This document shows, one piece after another, positions 1-5,064 of a DNA stretch of 5,064 nt. The notes under the pieces are model-generated. The model saw only the letters and a program-made list of their open reading frames with translations. It was not told the DNA's origin and did no database searches. The position numbers were made by a program, and so were the translations under genes. Source of the stretch: Pseudomonadota bacterium (GTDB taxonomy: Bacteria > Pseudomonadota > Gammaproteobacteria > Xanthomonadales > Xanthomonadaceae); NCBI GenBank assembly GCA_023423605.1, contig JAFAFF010000194.1:1-5064 (forward strand), in the 5' to 3' direction. Position 1 is the first letter of the stretch, and each line of letters begins with the position of its first letter.

Positions 1-562
1 TGGACGGATCGCGCAGGAACTCGACCAGCTCCGAGACCTCTTCCTTGGCCTCGTCGCAGCCGGCGACATCGGCAAAGGTGACCTTGATCTGGTCTTCGCC
101 CTGCAGCTTGGCGCGCGATTTGCCGAAGGACATCGCGCCCTTGGCCCCGCCCCCGCCACTCTGCATCTGCCGCATGATGAATATCCAGAAGCCGATGATC
201 AGGATGACCGGCAGGAAGTTCATCAGGATGGCACCCAGCGAAATGCCGCTGGACGGCTCCTGCTGGACGATTTCCACGTTCTTGCCGCGCAGCACGTTGA
301 TCAGGTCGCGATCGAACGGCGCGGTGATGGTGGCGGTCTGGCCGCTGCGCGTGGTGTAGGTGATCTCATTGGTGCCACCGCGCATCTCGCCGCTGAAGGT
401 CACCTTCTGCACCGCACCGCTGTCCACCTGGTCCAGGAACTGCGAATACGTCGCCCCCTGTGCCCCGGCGCCGCTGGTCTTCGGCGAGAAACTCTGGAAA
501 ACCACCATCAGCACGACGGCAACGACCACCCATAGCAGGAGGTTCTTGGTCAAGTCGTTCAT
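1..562 (-). CDS. ftsH: ATP-dependent zinc metalloprotease FtsH, N-terminal part (3' end outside window)
   Basis: FtsH is a hexameric inner-membrane AAA+ protease that extracts and degrades misfolded membrane proteins and short-lived cytosolic regulators. The first 187 codons are visible, open to the left edge. They show TM1 (about residues 7-22), a periplasmic domain (about 25-105), TM2 (about 111-130, AILMNFLPVILIIGFWIFIM), a Gly-rich linker (SGGGGAKGAMSFGKSRAKL, about 135-153), then the start of the AAA+ module (VTFADVAGCDEAKEEVSELV, 161-180). Walker A, Walker B and the HEXXH zinc site lie beyond the window. I chose the ATG at 562 (MNDLTKNLLL) because a GGAG lies nine bases upstream. An in-frame ATG six bases earlier (568) leaves only three bases after GGAG. 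The gene follows rlmE by 64 bases on the same strand, the classic ftsJ-ftsH order. No terminator separates them, so cotranscription is likely. Family identity is very secure. Confidence 0.96.
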   Translation of the reverse strand, partial: MNDLTKNLLLWVVVAVVLMVVFQSFSPKTSGAGAQGATYSQFLDQVDSGAVQKVTFSGEMRGGTNEITYTTRSGQTATITAPFDRDLINVLRGKNVEIVQQEPSSGISLGAILMNFLPVILIIGFWIFIMRQMQSGGGGAKGAMSFGKSRAKLQGEDQIKVTFADVAGCDEAKEEVSELVEFLRDPS

Positions 563-608
563 CCTCATTGGCTCCGGTGTTCCTCATGTGCGGGTGGTGC
601 GGGGGATT

Positions 609-620
609 CAGGCATGCCTG
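609..620. repeat. 12-bp perfect palindrome in the rlmE-ftsH gap
   Basis: CAGGCATGCCTG is a perfect 12-base palindrome lying just after the rlmE stop codon, inside the 64-base gap before ftsH. It has no loop and no T-run, so it is not a terminator. It could be a dyad protein-binding site or chance. Function is unknown. Confidence 0.35.
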
Positions 621-626
621 GCGAGC

Positions 627-1259
627 TTACTTCATCACGGCGCGTTTGCCCTGGCCGAGTGCGTAGACCTCGGGCGAACGCTTGCGCGAGGCTTCAGGCT
701 TGCGGATGGAGACCTTGTCGTACCGGCGGCGCAGTTCGCGCACGTAGTCGTCAAAACCCACGCCCTGGAACAGCTTGATCAGGAATGCCCCACCGGTCTT
801 CAGGTGGTTGTCGGCAAAATCCATGGCCAGCTCCGCCAGGTGCATCATCCGCGGCTGGTCCACCGCGTCCATGCCACTTTTATTGGGGGCCATATCGGAC
901 AGTACAAGGTCTACCGGCAGGCCGCCGAGCATTGTTTCAAACTCCGATAGGACGGCCTCTTCCCTGAAGTCTCCATGAAGGAAGTCGACGCCGGCCAGCG
1001 CGGGCATCTCCAGGATGTCCAGCGCGAAGACGCGGCCGGTGTCTCCCATCTGCCGGCGCACCTGCTGGGACCAGCCGCCGGGGGCCGCGCCGAGGTCCAC
1101 CACCACCATGTTCGGCTTCAGCAGCCGGTCACGTTCCAGCAGCTCTTCCAGCTTGTAGGCCGCGCGCGAGCGCATGCCTTCGGCCTGCGCCTTCTTCACG
1201 AAGGGGTCGGAGAAGTGTTCTTTCAGCCAGCGCTGGCTGCTCTTGCTGCGGGACGCCAT
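627..1259 (-). CDS. rlmE: 23S rRNA (uridine2552-2'-O)-methyltransferase RlmE (FtsJ/RrmJ)
   Basis: RlmE uses S-adenosylmethionine to methylate the ribose 2'-OH of U2552 in the A-loop of 23S rRNA, a late step in 50S assembly. The 210-residue product has the family's usual length. The SAM-binding motif I is DLGAAPGGWSQ (55-65). All four residues of the K-D-K-E catalytic set are in place: K36 (YKLEEL), D122 (SDMAPNKSG), K162 (IKLFQG) and E197 (SPEVYAL), each two positions below the E. coli numbering K38/D124/K164/E199. The N-terminus is basic and starts MASRSKSSQRWLKEHF, typical of the family, so the ATG at 1259 is well supported although no Shine-Dalgarno is visible before it. It is divergent from yhbY and upstream of ftsH on the same strand, as in E. 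coli, where this pair is heat-shock regulated. I see no clear sigma-32 promoter here. Confidence 0.97.
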   Translation of the reverse strand: MASRSKSSQRWLKEHFSDPFVKKAQAEGMRSRAAYKLEELLERDRLLKPNMVVVDLGAAPGGWSQQVRRQMGDTGRVFALDILEMPALAGVDFLHGDFREEAVLSEFETMLGGLPVDLVLSDMAPNKSGMDAVDQPRMMHLAELAMDFADNHLKTGGAFLIKLFQGVGFDDYVRELRRRYDKVSIRKPEASRKRSPEVYALGQGKRAVMK

Positions 1260-1325
1260 TGAGGATTACGGGCAGAGGGGGTGGCCATGATACCCTGCTG
1301 GCCCCAAGTCACCGCGCTTTCCTGC
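1260..1325. promoter_or_regulatory. divergent rlmE / yhbY intergenic promoter region
   Basis: These 66 bases separate two divergent genes and must contain, or lie downstream of, promoters for both. On the minus strand TATCAT (1287-1292) matches the -10 consensus TATAAT at five of six positions and would place the rlmE transcript start some 20 bases before its ATG. No good -35 box sits at normal spacing. On the plus strand only CATGAT (1286-1291, four of six) is seen, again without a well-spaced -35. Neither gene has an obvious Shine-Dalgarno next to its chosen start. The -10 reading is an inference from a short match. Confidence 0.4.
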
Positions 1326-1631
1326 ATGTCCATTGCCCTCACCGCCTCCCAGACCCGTTTCCTGCGCGGCCAAGCCCACGACCTCAAGGCCCTGCTGCAG
1401 ATCGGCGGCAAGGGGGTCACGCCGGCCTTCCTGGCCGAGCTGGAGGAGGTGCTGGAACGCCACGAGCTGATCAAGGTGAAGGTGGCGGCTGAAGACCGCG
1501 AGGCCCGCGAGGCCATGGTCTCCGAGCTGGTGAAGGCCACCGGTTCGGCCCTGGTGCAGCGTATCGGCCACGTGGCCGTGCTGTACCGTCCCAGCCGCGA
1601 ACAGCGCCAGATCGTGCTGCCGCGCTCCTGA
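1326..1631 (+). CDS. yhbY: CRS1-YhbY domain RNA-binding protein, YhbY family (ribosome assembly factor)
   Basis: This is a small cytoplasmic protein that binds pre-50S particles through one CRS1-YhbY (CRM) domain and is thought to help 50S maturation. The 101-residue product is all CRM domain. It has a helical start (LTASQTRFLRGQAHDLKALL), the GxxG RNA-binding loop G27-G28-K29-G30 in IGGKGVTP, then LERHELIKVKV (43-53), AEDREAREAMV (55-65) and the C-terminal VLYRPSREQRQIVLPR (85-100). These closely follow E. coli YhbY (HHELIKVKIATEDRE, LVLYRPTKE). I chose the ATG at 1326 (MSIALTASQ) because it matches the E. coli N-terminus. In-frame GTG 1281 and ATG 1287 would add 15 or 13 residues unlike the family, although a G-rich stretch (1275-1281) precedes ATG 1287. 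Divergent from rlmE and followed 16 bases later by the Mth938-like gene. Confidence 0.94.
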   Translation: MSIALTASQTRFLRGQAHDLKALLQIGGKGVTPAFLAELEEVLERHELIKVKVAAEDREAREAMVSELVKATGSALVQRIGHVAVLYRPSREQRQIVLPRS

Positions 1632-1647
1632 AACGTCCTGTCCCGCC

Positions 1648-2022
1648 ATGCAGCTGAGCCAGGAAATCCCCGATTACGCGTTCACGCTCCGCAGTGCCGA
1701 CGGACGCTCGGCGCGGGTGAACGACCGTGAGATGACGCGCAGCTTCATCGTCACCCCGCAGACACTGGTGGAGGAATGGCCGGTCCGTTCCGCTGCGGGG
1801 CTGCAGCTGGAACACCTGGAAAGCATCCTGGCGCTGGAGCCGGCGCTGATCGTCCTCGGCACCGGCACCGCCCAGGTCTTTCCGCCGCCGCAGCTGATGG
1901 CCGCGTGCCTGTCGCGGGGCATCGGCCTGGAAGTCATGAACAATCCGGCTGCAGCGCGTACGTTCAACATCCTCGCCGGCGAAGGCCGCAGGGTCGCGGC
2001 AGCGTTCATCCTGGAAGAATGA
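1648..2022 (+). CDS. Mth938-like domain (DUF498) protein
   Basis: This 124-residue cytosolic protein belongs to the Mth938-like fold family (Pfam DUF498/DUF598), which also includes the mitochondrial complex I assembly factor NDUFAF3. No enzymatic activity is established for the bacterial members. Family signatures are visible: SFIVTPQTLVEEWPV (32-46), ALIVLGTGTAQVFPPPQL (66-83), and the C-terminal GIGLEVMNNPAAARTFNILA (91-110) with the typical M-x-(T/N)-x-A-A-x-x-T-[FY]-N-x-L pattern. The length is normal for the family and no signal peptide or membrane segment is seen. It begins 16 bases after the yhbY stop on the same strand with no terminator between them, so it is probably cotranscribed with yhbY. 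No strong Shine-Dalgarno precedes ATG 1648. Family call is firm; role unknown. Confidence 0.88.
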   Translation: MQLSQEIPDYAFTLRSADGRSARVNDREMTRSFIVTPQTLVEEWPVRSAAGLQLEHLESILALEPALIVLGTGTAQVFPPPQLMAACLSRGIGLEVMNNPAAARTFNILAGEGRRVAAAFILEE

Positions 2023-2030
2023 TGGGATGG

Positions 2031-2049
2031 AGCCGGGCGCTGCCCGGCT
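2031..2049 (+). repeat. 8-bp hairpin, probable degenerate SMAG-type palindrome
   Basis: AGCCGGGC (2031-2038) pairs perfectly with GCCCGGCT (2042-2049) around a three-base GCT loop, nine bases after the stop of the Mth938-like gene. The stem and loop size equal those of the neighbouring GTAG element, but the four bases before the stem are ATGG instead of GTAG. The hairpin is read as a decayed or variant partner in inverted orientation. No T-run follows, so it is not a canonical intrinsic terminator, though it could slow transcription or protect mRNA 3' ends. Confidence 0.55.
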
Positions 2050-2061
2050 GCTGGATTGGCT

Positions 2062-2087
2062 GTTGCCGGCCAGGGGCCGGCACTACC
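2062..2087 (-). repeat. SMAG/GTAG-type REP element
   Basis: Read on the minus strand, this is GTAG (2086-2083) followed by an 8-bp perfect stem, TGCCGGCC (2082-2075) and GGCCGGCA (2071-2064), with a three-base CCT loop. A GTAG head plus an adjacent short GC-rich stem-loop is the defining layout of Stenotrophomonas SMAG elements, REP sequences linked to RAYT transposases. No RAYT gene is in the window. The TAG in the head is the stop codon of the nlpD-like gene. Class assignment is from recalled knowledge of the family consensus. With the hairpin at 2031-2049 it forms a tail-to-tail pair 14 bases apart between convergent genes. Confidence 0.75.
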
Positions 2088-2853
2088 GGGCTGGCAGATA
2101 CTGCTGTGGGTCCACCGGCTTGCCGTTGTAGCAGATCTCGAAATGCAGCATGTCGCGGTTCGCGCCGGTACGGCCCATTTCGGCAATCTGCTGGCCCGCC
2201 TTCACCGTCTGGCCTTCGTTCACCAGCCGCTTGCGGTTGTGCCCGTACGCCGAAAGCCATTGTTCGTTGTGCTTGACGATGATCAGTTCGCCATAGCCCA
2301 CCAGGCCCGCGCCGGAATACACCACCACACCATCGGCGGCGGCCTTCACTGCCTGGCCGCTGGTACCGGCGATGTCCACGCCCTGCCTGGTGGTCTCACC
2401 GGCCACGAAGCGGCCGACCACCACCCCGTCGGCCGGCCAGCGCCAGCTGATGTTGCTGCGCACGGTTGCCGCCGACGGTGTGGTGGTCGAACCGGTCCCG
2501 CGCGGGGCAGTCACCACCGTCGTCGGCATGCGGCCACCAGCCCCCTGCGGATACAGGCGGATGGTCTGTCCCGGATAGATCGTGGATGGGTTGGACAGGT
2601 TGTTCCAGGCAATCAGATCCGCCGGGGTGATGTTGTGGATCCGTGCCAGCGCGTAGATGGTGTCCCCCTTCTGCACCCGCACCGTCTTGCCCGGCTGCGC
2701 GACGGACGTCTTCGGCGTGCTGGATGCACCTCCACTGCTGCCGCCACTGCCCGAGGGACGCACCACCGTGGCCGTGCCACACGCGGCCAGCGCCGCCGCC
2801 ACCAGCACCAGCGCGCCCAGGCGCGCTCCCCTGCTCAAACACTCTGCACTCAT
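2083..2853 (-). CDS. nlpD: NlpD-like LysM/M23 (LytM) lipoprotein, probable amidase activator
   Basis: The 256-residue product looks like an outer-membrane lipoprotein. It has a signal peptide with lipobox LAAC (lipidated C25), a Ser/Gly/Pro linker, a LysM peptidoglycan-binding domain (about 57-101: VRVQKGDTIYALARIHNITP ...), a second Thr/Pro-rich linker, and a C-terminal LytM/M23 domain (about 137-254). In E. coli NlpD this domain activates AmiC for septal peptidoglycan splitting. The M23 zinc site is incomplete. The HxxxD motif reads R156-QGV-D160, and HxH reads M235-L-H237. Only H204 (SAYGHN), D160 and H237 remain, as expected for an activator, and the end (LHFEICYNGKPVDPQQYLP) closely follows NlpD. 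I chose ATG 2853 because it overlaps the upstream stop as ATGA, has GGAGG 11 bases upstream, and begins the signal peptide directly. Last gene of the surE operon; its TAG stop lies in a repeat. Confidence 0.92.
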   Translation of the reverse strand: MSAECLSRGARLGALVLVAAALAACGTATVVRPSGSGGSSGGASSTPKTSVAQPGKTVRVQKGDTIYALARIHNITPADLIAWNNLSNPSTIYPGQTIRLYPQGAGGRMPTTVVTAPRGTGSTTTPSAATVRSNISWRWPADGVVVGRFVAGETTRQGVDIAGTSGQAVKAAADGVVVYSGAGLVGYGELIIVKHNEQWLSAYGHNRKRLVNEGQTVKAGQQIAEMGRTGANRDMLHFEICYNGKPVDPQQYLPAR

Positions 2854-3464
2854 GCGAACTTCGACCTCCATACAAGCCAGGCGACCAGCAGCACCACGAG
2901 CGTGGTCGCGATCCAACCCAGCGGTTCAATCCAGCGCCGCAGCACGGCCTCCGCACGCGGTCCGCCGACACGGATGACCGCGGCCAGCACGAAGACGCGC
3001 TTGCCTCGACCGATCAGCATGCTCAGCAGATACTGCGGCATCGGTACGCCGACGATACCCGATGCCCACGTGAAGACCTTCATCGGGATCGGCATGAAGC
3101 CGCCCAGCACCAGGAACGTGAATACCGCCCATGGCGATTCCGCCATTTTCTCCTGGACCACCGCAATGCCGCTTTCGATGGCCGGCAGCATGCCCATGGC
3201 GCCCAGCAGCGGCTTGACCGCCTCGAAGGCGAAGTGGCCCAGGGCGTAGCCCACCACCGCACCCGCCATCGATCCGGACAGGCTCAGGGTGGCGAACCAC
3301 CAGCCACGCCGGGGCTGGGCCACGCACATCGGCGCGAGCATCACTTCCGGCATCACCGGAAAGATGATCGCCTCGATGAAACTCAGCACGGTCAGGTACG
3401 TCGGTGCCCGCTCATGGTTGGCCCACTTCAACGCCCGCTCGTAAAGCGGCCCGAAAATCTTCAT
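2850..3464 (-). CDS. YqaA-like DedA/VTT (SNARE-associated) family inner-membrane protein
   Basis: This 204-residue multi-pass membrane protein resembles the YqaA branch of the DedA/VTT superfamily. Some DedA-family members transport undecaprenyl phosphate or other lipids; the substrate of this branch is not established. Visible signatures include an acidic/proline re-entrant segment (FIEAIIFPVMPEVMLAP, 29-45, with E31, P36, P39, E40), a glycine helix (G64-x3-G68-x3-G72-Y-x2-G76), then GGFMPIPMKVFTWASGIVGV (121-140), a basic IGRGKRVF (151-158), and a final hydrophobic helix (about 182-199) followed by WRSKFA. ATG 3464 lies 21 bases after the pcm stop, with GGAG and AGGG upstream. Its TGA overlaps the nlpD ATG by four bases, implying translational coupling. 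Its place between pcm and nlpD hints at an envelope role, but that is inference. Confidence 0.85.
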   Translation of the reverse strand: MKIFGPLYERALKWANHERAPTYLTVLSFIEAIIFPVMPEVMLAPMCVAQPRRGWWFATLSLSGSMAGAVVGYALGHFAFEAVKPLLGAMGMLPAIESGIAVVQEKMAESPWAVFTFLVLGGFMPIPMKVFTWASGIVGVPMPQYLLSMLIGRGKRVFVLAAVIRVGGPRAEAVLRRWIEPLGWIATTLVVLLVAWLVWRSKFA

Positions 3465-3485
3465 GAATGCCCTGCTCCGTGGATA

Positions 3486-4163
3486 TCAGTCCAGCATGCC
3501 AGACAGCAGCGGCACGAAGGTGACCGGCGCCAGCACGCGTTGTTCGATGCTGCCGTCGGCCAGACGGTCCAGCTGTACCAGCGACTGCCCGCCCGGCCCG
3601 CCCACGGGCGCGACCAGGCGGCCGCCTGTGGCCAGTTGTTCGATGAGTGCCTCGACCAGCGCCGGGGCGGCGGCGGTGACGACGATGGCGTCGTAGGGGC
3701 CGTGCTCGGGCCAGCCGACGCGGCCATCGTCGTGCTTCGTGCGGATGTTCATGCCCAGCGAGCGGAAACGCTTGCGCGCCTGCCGCAGCAGGTCGCCGAT
3801 ACGCTCCACCGTGAAGACTTCAAGTCCCAGTGCGCCAAGCACGGCAGCCTGGTAGCCCGAACCGGTGCCGACTTCCAGCACGGTCTTCGGTGCGATCTGC
3901 AGCAGTGCTTCGGTCATCCGTGCCACCACCCACGGCTGCGAAATGGTCTGCCCATGGCCGATCGGCAGTGCCGTGTCCTCATAGGCGCGCGAGGCCAGCG
4001 CCTCGTCGATGAACAGGTGGCGGGGGACCACGCGGATCGCGTTGAGGGTCGCCTCGTCGGCAATGCCGGCTTCGCGCAGGCGGTCCACCAGGCGGTCGCG
4101 CACGCGCTGGGAGGTCATGCCGATGCCGATGGCTTCCGGTTGCAGGCGCAGGCGCGGGCTCAT
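3486..4163 (-). CDS. pcm: protein-L-isoaspartate O-methyltransferase
   Basis: PCMT uses S-adenosylmethionine to methylate L-isoaspartyl residues formed by ageing of Asn and Asp, starting their repair. It is a cytosolic enzyme important in long stationary phase. The 225-residue product shows the pre-motif [10 protein letters not shown] (46-55), [19 protein letters not shown] (65-83, with the family Ser at S75), SAM motif [16 protein letters not shown] (95-109), the post-I acidic residue in VFTVERIG (116-123), [11 protein letters not shown] (157-167), GGRLVAPVG (180-188) and the C-terminal [14 protein letters not shown] 4163 overlaps the surE stop as ATGA. This start gives a 15-residue basic lead ([15 protein letters not shown]) absent from E. 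coli Pcm, which begins at the position of M16 ([10 protein letters not shown]). The coupling favours 4163, but M16 (ATG 4118) cannot be excluded. Confidence 0.95.
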   Translation of the reverse strand: MSPRLRLQPEAIGIGMTSQRVRDRLVDRLREAGIADEATLNAIRVVPRHLFIDEALASRAYEDTALPIGHGQTISQPWVVARMTEALLQIAPKTVLEVGTGSGYQAAVLGALGLEVFTVERIGDLLRQARKRFRSLGMNIRTKHDDGRVGWPEHGPYDAIVVTAAAPALVEALIEQLATGGRLVAPVGGPGGQSLVQLDRLADGSIEQRVLAPVTFVPLLSGMLD

Positions 4164-4939
4164 GCCGGCTGGCCCAGCGCGGCGGTAAGGCCGCCAACCC
4201 AGCTCGCCACCTTCTCCAGCGCCTGGTAGCGCGTCAGGTCCACCTGGATGGGCGTGACGGAGATGAAGCCGGTGCGCACGGCGTGGAAATCCGTGCCGGG
4301 ACCGGAATCCTGCTCGCGTCCGGCCGGCCCGATCCAGTACACCGGATTACCGCGCGGGTCCTTCTGCGCGACACAGCCTTCGGCGCGATGGCGGTTGCCC
4401 AGGCGCGTCACTTCGAAGCCCTTGACCTCGCTCCAGGGCAGGTCCGGAACGTTGACGTTGAGGATGGTGTCGGCCGGCAGCGGATCGGCCTTCAGGCGGG
4501 CGACGATCTCCACCGCAGCGCGCGCGGCGGTCTCGAAATGCTTCGGTTCATGGTTGCGCGCGGCCAGCGAGACGGCCACCGCGGGCAGGCCGAGGTGGCG
4601 TCCTTCCATCGCCGCCGATACGGTGCCGGAATAGATCACATCGTCGCCCAGGTTGGCTACGTTGTTGATGCCCGACACGACGATGTCCGGCTCCTGCTCC
4701 AGCAGCCCGGTCAGCGCCAGGTGCACGCAGTCGGTGGGCGTGCCCGCCACGGAGATCGTGTAATGGTCCAGGCGTTTGACGCGGATGGGCACATCCAGGG
4801 TGAGCGAGTTGCTGGCGCCGGAGCGATCGCGGTCCGGCGCGGCAACGGTGACTTCGTGCCCGGCCTGCCGCAGTACGGTGGCGAGCATGATGATGCCCGG
4901 AGCGTCGACGCCGTCATCGTTGCTGACCAGTATCCGCAT
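4160..4939 (-). CDS. surE: 5'/3'-nucleotidase SurE
   Basis: SurE is a cytosolic divalent-metal-dependent phosphatase that removes phosphate from 5' and 3' nucleoside monophosphates and, in E. coli, short polyphosphate; it supports stationary-phase survival. The 259-residue product starts [10 protein letters not shown]. It has the complete metal set D8-D9 (NDDG), S40 (RDRSGASNS) and N92 ([10 protein letters not shown]), plus [11 protein letters not shown] (66-76), [11 protein letters not shown] (103-113) and the late [12 protein letters not shown] motif. The reading frame stays open upstream to 5062, but the extra 41 codons resemble no SurE. ATG 4939 starts the Rossmann strand exactly, so it is chosen even though the Shine-Dalgarno is weak. 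First gene of the probable surE-pcm-yqaA-nlpD operon; its TGA overlaps the pcm ATG by four bases. Confidence 0.96.
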   Translation of the reverse strand: MRILVSNDDGVDAPGIIMLATVLRQAGHEVTVAAPDRDRSGASNSLTLDVPIRVKRLDHYTISVAGTPTDCVHLALTGLLEQEPDIVVSGINNVANLGDDVIYSGTVSAAMEGRHLGLPAVAVSLAARNHEPKHFETAARAAVEIVARLKADPLPADTILNVNVPDLPWSEVKGFEVTRLGNRHRAEGCVAQKDPRGNPVYWIGPAGREQDSGPGTDFHAVRTGFISVTPIQVDLTRYQALEKVASWVGGLTAALGQPA

Positions 4940-4953
4940 CTGCGTTTCAACCG

Positions 4954-4967
4954 CTTGATTGTTCAAG
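4954..4967. repeat. short inverted repeat upstream of surE
   Basis: CTTGA (4954-4958) and TCAAG (4963-4967) form a 5-bp inverted repeat with a four-base centre. It starts 15 bases upstream of the surE ATG. In the mRNA it would fold into a small hairpin just before the ribosome-binding zone; as DNA it could be a small operator. Five base pairs can arise by chance, so this is only a candidate. Confidence 0.3.
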
Positions 4968-5050
4968 ACTTCGTTTCCATCATCCGCCGACAGGAGCGTG
5001 GTGGCGGCGCTCCCCCGGACAGCAGCGGCGACCACGCGGGTGCGTTCGCT

Positions 5051-5056
5051 ATTGTG
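5051..5056 (-). promoter_or_regulatory. candidate -10 box for the surE operon
   Basis: Read on the minus strand, CACAAT (5056-5051) matches TATAAT at four of six positions, including the conserved second A and final T. It would start a transcript about 105 bases before the surE ATG. Any -35 box would lie past the right edge and cannot be seen. The rest of 4940-5064 holds no other recognisable gene or RNA. Weak, inferred call. Confidence 0.25.
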
Positions 5057-5064
5057 CCGCAACC

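Noticed and set aside
360..950. Plus-strand open frame of 196 codons opposite ftsH and rlmE
   Set aside because: Spans two genes on the other strand that are recognised with catalytic or family motifs; no motif of its own.
1281..1325. Longer YhbY starting at GTG 1281 or ATG 1287
   Set aside because: The added residues (MAMIPCWPQVTALSC) are unlike known YhbY N-termini and overlap the likely promoter; kept as a possibility in the findings.
2031..2082. Canonical Rho-independent terminators in the convergent gap
   Set aside because: Both hairpins are GC-rich and stable in appearance, but neither is followed by a T-run on the relevant strand.
1674..2186. Minus-strand open frame of 170 codons opposite the Mth938-like gene
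   Set aside because: Runs through both intergenic hairpins and overlaps two conserved genes in the wrong frame; composition is low-complexity.
2854..2916. Longer start for the NlpD-like protein at 2916 or 2871
   Set aside because: Either would put extra charged residues before the lipoprotein signal peptide. ATG 2853 has GGAGG upstream and forms an ATGA overlap.
2056..3249. Plus-strand open frame of 397 codons opposite nlpD and yqaA
   Set aside because: Antisense to conserved genes; the composition is a typical GC shadow and it starts inside the repeat region without a ribosome-binding site.
2643..4229. Plus-strand open frame of 528 codons opposite yqaA, pcm and surE
   Set aside because: It is antisense to three clearly conserved genes, its translation is rich in His, Arg, Gln and Pro with low-complexity runs, and no family motif is visible. 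Long antisense frames are expected in high-GC coding DNA.
4940..5062. N-terminal extension of SurE by 41 codons
   Set aside because: SurE proteins begin at [10 protein letters not shown]; the added residues do not resemble the family and the region is better read as the leader and promoter.

Overview
The window is a compact, GC-rich gammaproteobacterial chromosome segment. Gene content, protein sequences and a GTAG-headed palindromic repeat resembling the SMAG (REP-like) elements of Stenotrophomonas maltophilia point to Lysobacteraceae (Xanthomonadaceae), most likely Stenotrophomonas or a close relative. All genes look intact housekeeping genes. I see no insertion sequence, prophage, CRISPR array, tRNA or rRNA, and no convincing undescribed system.

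Layout: (1) 1-1259, minus strand: rlmE (23S rRNA 2'-O-methyltransferase) followed by ftsH (membrane AAA+ protease), the latter cut by the left edge with only its N-terminal 187 residues present. (2) 1260-1325: a 66-base divergent intergenic region that must hold promoters for both directions. (3) 1326-2022, plus strand: yhbY (CRS1-YhbY RNA-binding ribosome-assembly protein) and a 124-residue Mth938-like (DUF498) protein. (4) 2023-2086: a convergent intergenic region with two 8-bp hairpins. The right one is a clear GTAG element whose head supplies the stop codon of the neighbouring gene. (5) 2083-4939, minus strand: a tight four-gene run transcribed surE, pcm, yqaA-like, nlpD-like. Two junctions are ATGA overlaps and the third a 21-base gap, so it is very likely one operon. 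(6) 4940-5064: surE upstream region with a weak -10-like box and a small inverted repeat.

Two conserved blocks meet here. yhbY / rlmE-ftsH is the divergent arrangement known from E. coli and combines ribosome maturation with membrane protein quality control. surE-pcm-nlpD is the E. coli stress and stationary-phase cluster: nucleotidase, isoaspartyl repair, and LytM-type amidase activator. Here it carries an extra DedA/VTT-type membrane protein gene between pcm and nlpD, and it ends at the repeat pair rather than continuing into rpoS. The NlpD-like protein lacks two of the zinc-ligand histidines of M23 peptidases, so it is probably an amidase activator rather than a hydrolase.
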